DNA of 64,000 nucleotides from Cymbomonas tetramitiformis (taxonomy: Eukaryota; Chlorophyta; Pyramimonadophyceae; Pyramimonadales; Pyramimonadaceae): contig LGRX02025917.1 of assembly GCA_001247695.2 (NCBI GenBank), positions 1 through 64,000 of the forward strand, given 5' to 3'. Each line of letters begins with the position of its first letter. The first letter of the stretch is position 1. Under the pieces are notes generated by a model. That model made no database searches. It worked only from the letters and a program-made list of their open reading frames with translations, and was not told the origin of the DNA. Below are positions 62,001-64,000 of this stretch, piece after piece. A program made the translations under genes and the position numbers.

Positions 62001-64000
62001 AACGAGTGAACGTGCTGCCGTCCCCGCCGCCACCGCCAGCGCCACCACCAGCGCCGAGGCCCCCACCTTTGCCGCTCAGCCCCCCGCCGTCGAGCGGCGT
62101 CGACTTCACCTTGCCGCGCATCGGCGTGCGGTCCTTGGCGACCAGCAACTGGTACGTTTGGGGACGCGGCGAGACCGACACGAGCACGGCCACCTACATC
62201 AACAATTACAAAGGGCGCACGGACTACACCGATTTCCCGGAGGATTGGGGAAGGATGAACGGCGTGATGAGCGATCCGGACCCGGAGCTCGCGCAGATAT
62301 TTAACGGCAAAAACCGCGAGGACGCCACAGGCATGACGTTCATATTTTGGACGATACTGGCGAATGGGCACTACTACAACACCAATAAATTTTGGGGCAT
62401 GACGCAACCGTTCGGTTGCGGCTTGACGGACGGTAAAGACGAAATTTTTCACCTAAACTTGCATTACGCGAGTCCTAGCGGCAGTAGCAACAAACCGTAC
62501 GCGTACAACCATGTCGGTTTCAATCGCCCCGCCAACAGCGACCAGCGACATCTTTACTACCGTGCCGCGCACGACGCGGGGTGGGACGAGTGGGACGGCA
62601 CGCAGGATCGGGCGCAGATGGTGGCAGTGACCATCGACAGAACGCAGGGGTTAAAACTGTACATCGGCGACGATGGCGAATTCTTCCAACTGAAAGGCGC
62701 CACGACCAGCTGGCACACGTCGTGGGATGCCAACTGGGCCGAATGGGAAACGGCGCGATTTCAGTGCGGGTACTACCGCACTCAGGTAACGGGCGGCAAC
62801 TACCCCGTGAACAACATCATGCTTTTCAATCGTAGTCTGGAGGAGCACGAGATGCGCCGCCTATTCGTGGATGAGAAGTTCCGGGGCGATGTCGCGGATC
62901 CGCTGTACGCGGAGCTGCTGGCGTGGTACCCGATCCACAGCGGAAACTGGTGGCAGGACATGTCCGGCAACGAGCGGCATCTGTCGGAGTACAGAAGCAG
63001 CACGTACGAGGTGCACAGCAACGACCCCTCCCGCACGTTCACGGACCTGGAGGAGATGCGTCGGACATACATTCGCACGTCCCCGGGTGGCGTATCGCAG
63101 TATTACATACAGGCGGTCAACGACCGATCCTACTCGCTGACGTCGTACACTCCGCAAGCACGCGCCATGTCAACCACTTCGGGCGGGCACCCGGTCGGGA
63201 CCTACTTCAACGATGTGCGCATTGTGCCCACGCAACCCTTCGAGTACACGCTGCCCGCGTGGGTCATCGGGCGGACGGTGACCATCAGCGACAATCGCAG
63301 ACCGAACCGGGCGCACGATAAAATCGCCTGCGATCACGTTCGCAGCGGCGTCTGGCTTGATGGCAAATACGACGCGCAGTACGCGCTGGCCAACGGCGAC
63401 CTCGTGCTGCACGGTCCACCCGTCGACGCGCCCAGAGCGTACGACGGCCAGTATCCATTGTACGTGCCGGGAACGTTGTCCGCGGGCGCGTTTACCACGG
63501 TCAACTGCGCGGTGGTGGCGACCACGCCATCCGTGTGGATGTGCAACGATCGGTGGCAATCGCAATCGCAGGCGTTGCTCTGGGGGCCTGTGGCGTTTCA
63601 AATGCCAAACACGGGCGCCGAAGCGGCGCCTGGTCCGAACGTGACGGAGGGTTGCGTGACCGACCTGTTCGACGCCTCCCCAGTGCGTGGGTATCACTCC
63701 GCGGTGGACCAGGGGACCTTACATCTGCGATACGACTTTAGCGCGTCGACCGATGTCGATGGGTACGCGGTGTATGTCACACCCCAAGGTGGCTTATCTG
63801 ATGTGAATGTCACATGCTACGGCGCCGATGGCGAGATCGTGTATACGGAACGCACCCCAGGCACCGCGCTCGTTGTGATGAACGGGTGGATCAACGTCAC
63901 CTTTACCGAGGCCGAAACGCGTTTTTGCGCCGCGGTTTCGCTCGACGTCACGAGCAGCACCGCCATCACGCGTATCAAGGAGGTGGCCCTGTTGCAACAG
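56009..64000 (+). CDS. giant protein with repeated LamG/concanavalin-A-like modules (partial, no introns seen)
   Basis: A single frame is open from 55919 to the window end; the first ATG is 56009, giving at least 2,664 residues. At least four LamG-like modules are marked by a strand with F-WT (AFWTILP 56200, MFWTVMTN 58680, SFWTML 59940, IFWTILA 62340) and a closing LLLDRA-L-xxE-xxLY followed by W-PM...NWW(E/Q)D (56850, 59245, 60590, 62940). Between them are unknown beta-rich regions and a Pro-rich linker (PPPPPAPPPAPRPPPLPL, about 62010-62085). Such modules bind sugars or proteins outside the cell. A Pro-rich stretch without ATG precedes 56009, so an upstream exon is likely. No signal peptide is seen. 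The C-terminus is outside the window. Confidence 0.8.
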   Translation, partial: MTDAALGTPYFANVTTSGWYYPGQPTTYDRFPPNSEFEHRARVLMSEPNLELARGVSDGDFSLAFWTILPQYVHSSASGQMFMDGTFVPLTITFDNNYRWVVWGSMHNANNRRYVMFNLVIYHENQQIKQFSFGVTNNQGLNEMSSDTSRNINHLLAHMVFIRVSDDGRESSLFVGGQSCTVHDPALQCSTGTPLLKKVYDRYEGTRASFSTSRSARVVVGTGRDSMMDTAQLPLTQVAVFDRALDDDEINQLYNDGTGNSSIPANILPHVVAWYPMQHNWWEDISRARAHMSERWMRTVDGRAAYYVAPQDMVNWFESEYVIARNEPGDRSLFFAKIVNASADYRLWGMGASHPMVNVAPVQTQIWQMSDDAAVTLLDVCGDELPHSVARIGANRTHVESFGYFNLKMCPGDTLSLVWDGYHNLMEAQSAACDSDALTEVVGYQNTGHQQAFAFDELAPTRLGMTRFYRCDMHCGATSARFEISLDQDCQHVSSSFRVALASQSYVTGVRYKLGYLPRAARLSAAMNGDAAHASMIEVVSPTTASPVVTAIGAAGHLTTELRLVFDELRWYDQPSTSSQLTGAGEAPTVQLTLLGVYGCAAIPTSAVYPYLSDAPVLVPDAGERVASSLETGNFVPDGNCANLRFQDEVYFHQGLGAGYRYLLGNGDQIVSYGIELEAADGLTRLCSSLLLDSDAPVQYMPHRIRVHAATGRAGFAYRFMTAPRNLTSVTFTFQSGDVKPRDVRVRLMDRGLHGNFIDAAGLVHEIEGDRLTLRFIPTQTRAILVSMRPGAGDELRLRTMRVNEAAGVASAPDPSSEFVFYASPLTSKFVLVGSKHARDHAGDLQPLGTGSTSSINSFGNASYDDKYVVMLSPYSARVADAMRGQRFTLMFWTVMTNRHNYNHWFRDTVHLRTEDNRFYSVEWVNTGQQRFTFRYGHDTHNPTSAYMNEANVHPSAELQYNLDGSQTVAQFVALVVDGGTAKVYVGGLDPASAELELIVSTSINSALFPTRFTGDVGRLCLGMDPQFYVQGQSPITNVLLLDRAVAAQELQASYYNSGVGAALEPTDASMMAWWPMTRNWWQDVAGDNLHLRLLEGDSYSHSQDPVRYFKSSEIHAGEQSPYYRVVGDQNAPFRWNPSFYRGQYHDYNQLWSGTTQKNPYSYTYSTHNYMRRSSVSPYACSSTTSCPTNYRYMSLMNLVQVPNQTWSGDPPVPDATTSFRAADGMLNAPAVADAKHYAHPTASHFYYTSRSTYKAQSTSNSYAAYNNFQMGHNRTERYRNDWPRYNNILASGTSARLAQAMNGRSFTFSFWTMLDGKGGYTTANTFTVADGGSDRDHDGLSRQLQIRYWGSGANHNQRIFMQVLYRQYDWGYSSQSLHDFYYQWNSIWFFQMNDLNAMQSEAQMLTIVMHANATLDVYLGNMNPNAPNVTAVTKGRVGAKQGLQAAGTLGGAEPDFVDANGAAFYNFSSDTRVYVNLERTAAQGLLAFSNLLILDRALAQHEVTQLFETGDVAPYAQNVALWHPMTSNWWEDVGLDQAHFTEYLMTTTSYAHANWLLTFDRILAENAEHVGAPGNASAYYLRAYDTPYRFLSTQSLPNGYFNQHHLNVETVPFTSQKWMSQQEHTRYAPVSANDYNLRMASASAPCVSVISDEYDVGGEVKYMLTDASGARSPLANGDRLYTTQPRTSNDCPTALLDNRAYDRVEGFLQLHDHLPFEVIYAFGKGTRALAAVQLILPMQGPEFGRADSTSQTSNVLSAIEISTYAITSVPDLYTYIGVAPTSDPTHADGFRFGGFTVTNARGVHVLSAADDDTFFYRLSMEAKGFTNATNEYATYTQTDAVGASFDMASGVELWSAHGRPSVYALFDEPTSVREFTLRASSGRMPDTGVFVASADGVAWTAIGAWTDGSAATSVSQQFTGETTAETPVTNLRFALTEVVRDDHDADLITDLAGQTPRGWGATITALFDPVPNAVAVRVRATAPSGQSSRVMELRLHERVNVLPSPPPPPAPPPAPRPPPLPLSPPPSSGVDFTLPRIGVRSLATSNWYVWGRGETDTSTATYINNYKGRTDYTDFPEDWGRMNGVMSDPDPELAQIFNGKNREDATGMTFIFWTILANGHYYNTNKFWGMTQPFGCGLTDGKDEIFHLNLHYASPSGSSNKPYAYNHVGFNRPANSDQRHLYYRAAHDAGWDEWDGTQDRAQMVAVTIDRTQGLKLYIGDDGEFFQLKGATTSWHTSWDANWAEWETARFQCGYYRTQVTGGNYPVNNIMLFNRSLEEHEMRRLFVDEKFRGDVADPLYAELLAWYPIHSGNWWQDMSGNERHLSEYRSSTYEVHSNDPSRTFTDLEEMRRTYIRTSPGGVSQYYIQAVNDRSYSLTSYTPQARAMSTTSGGHPVGTYFNDVRIVPTQPFEYTLPAWVIGRTVTISDNRRPNRAHDKIACDHVRSGVWLDGKYDAQYALANGDLVLHGPPVDAPRAYDGQYPLYVPGTLSAGAFTTVNCAVVATTPSVWMCNDRWQSQSQALLWGPVAFQMPNTGAEAAPGPNVTEGCVTDLFDASPVRGYHSAVDQGTLHLRYDFSASTDVDGYAVYVTPQGGLSDVNVTCYGADGEIVYTERTPGTALVVMNGWINVTFTEAETRFCAAVSLDVTSSTAITRIKEVALLQQ

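Overview
The window is nuclear DNA of a eukaryote, dense in transposable elements. Evidence is GT-AG introns that keep reading phase, LTR and non-LTR retrotransposons, terminal-inverted-repeat DNA elements with target-site duplications (TSDs), tRNA-like genes, satellite arrays and long CA/CATA microsatellites. A green-lineage alga is my best guess. It rests on a Dualen/RandI-like LINE with two endonucleases and on proline-rich linkers in a giant lectin-like protein, so it is weak. Nothing looks bacterial.

Layout. (1) 1-7114: 5' part of a minus-strand Ty1/copia element (A), split by a 1.78 kb fold-back DNA element. (2) 7115-11915: two short-protein LTR elements (D and C) that encode the same ~145-aa protein; D's gene is split by a TRIM (miniature LTR element) whose LTRs each contain a tRNA-like gene. 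(3) 11916-15010: hairpin-rich, AT-rich repeats and a MITE. (4) 15011-19614: gag-only LTR element B, carrying a 1.07 kb TIR element. (5) 19769-30407: a complete 10.6 kb TIR DNA element with two divergent multi-exon genes. One is a transposase-like protein with a GHTHEN-type core; the other is a long protein ending in an N4/N6-methyltransferase-like domain. Two smaller relatives are inserted in it. B and this element both sit in one 326-bp satellite array, and an intact satellite copy shows the empty site. (6) 33027-47107: a full-length 14.1 kb LINE (APE endonuclease, RT, RNase H, Ulp1-like protease, possible PCIF1-like methyltransferase domain, restriction-like endonuclease in a second ORF), flanked by a 10-bp TSD. 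(7) 47118-49740: microsatellites and duplicated filler. (8) 49741-55822: a large fold-back carrying a TA-flanked MITE and LTR element E, which in turn carries a second TRIM with tRNA-like genes in its LTRs. (9) 55919-64000: start of an intronless >2,660-codon gene with repeated LamG-like modules, running off the window.

How it fits together. Most genes are transposon genes, and the nesting order can be read from TSDs. In three places (A, D and E), removing the insert at its TSD puts the interrupted reading frame back in phase. This confirms both the element boundaries and the coding assignment. The 10.6 kb element and three ~0.8-1.1 kb elements share 4-bp TSDs and an ACTA(C/T)(C/T)CG-like block at TIR positions 6-13, so I infer one autonomous/non-autonomous superfamily.
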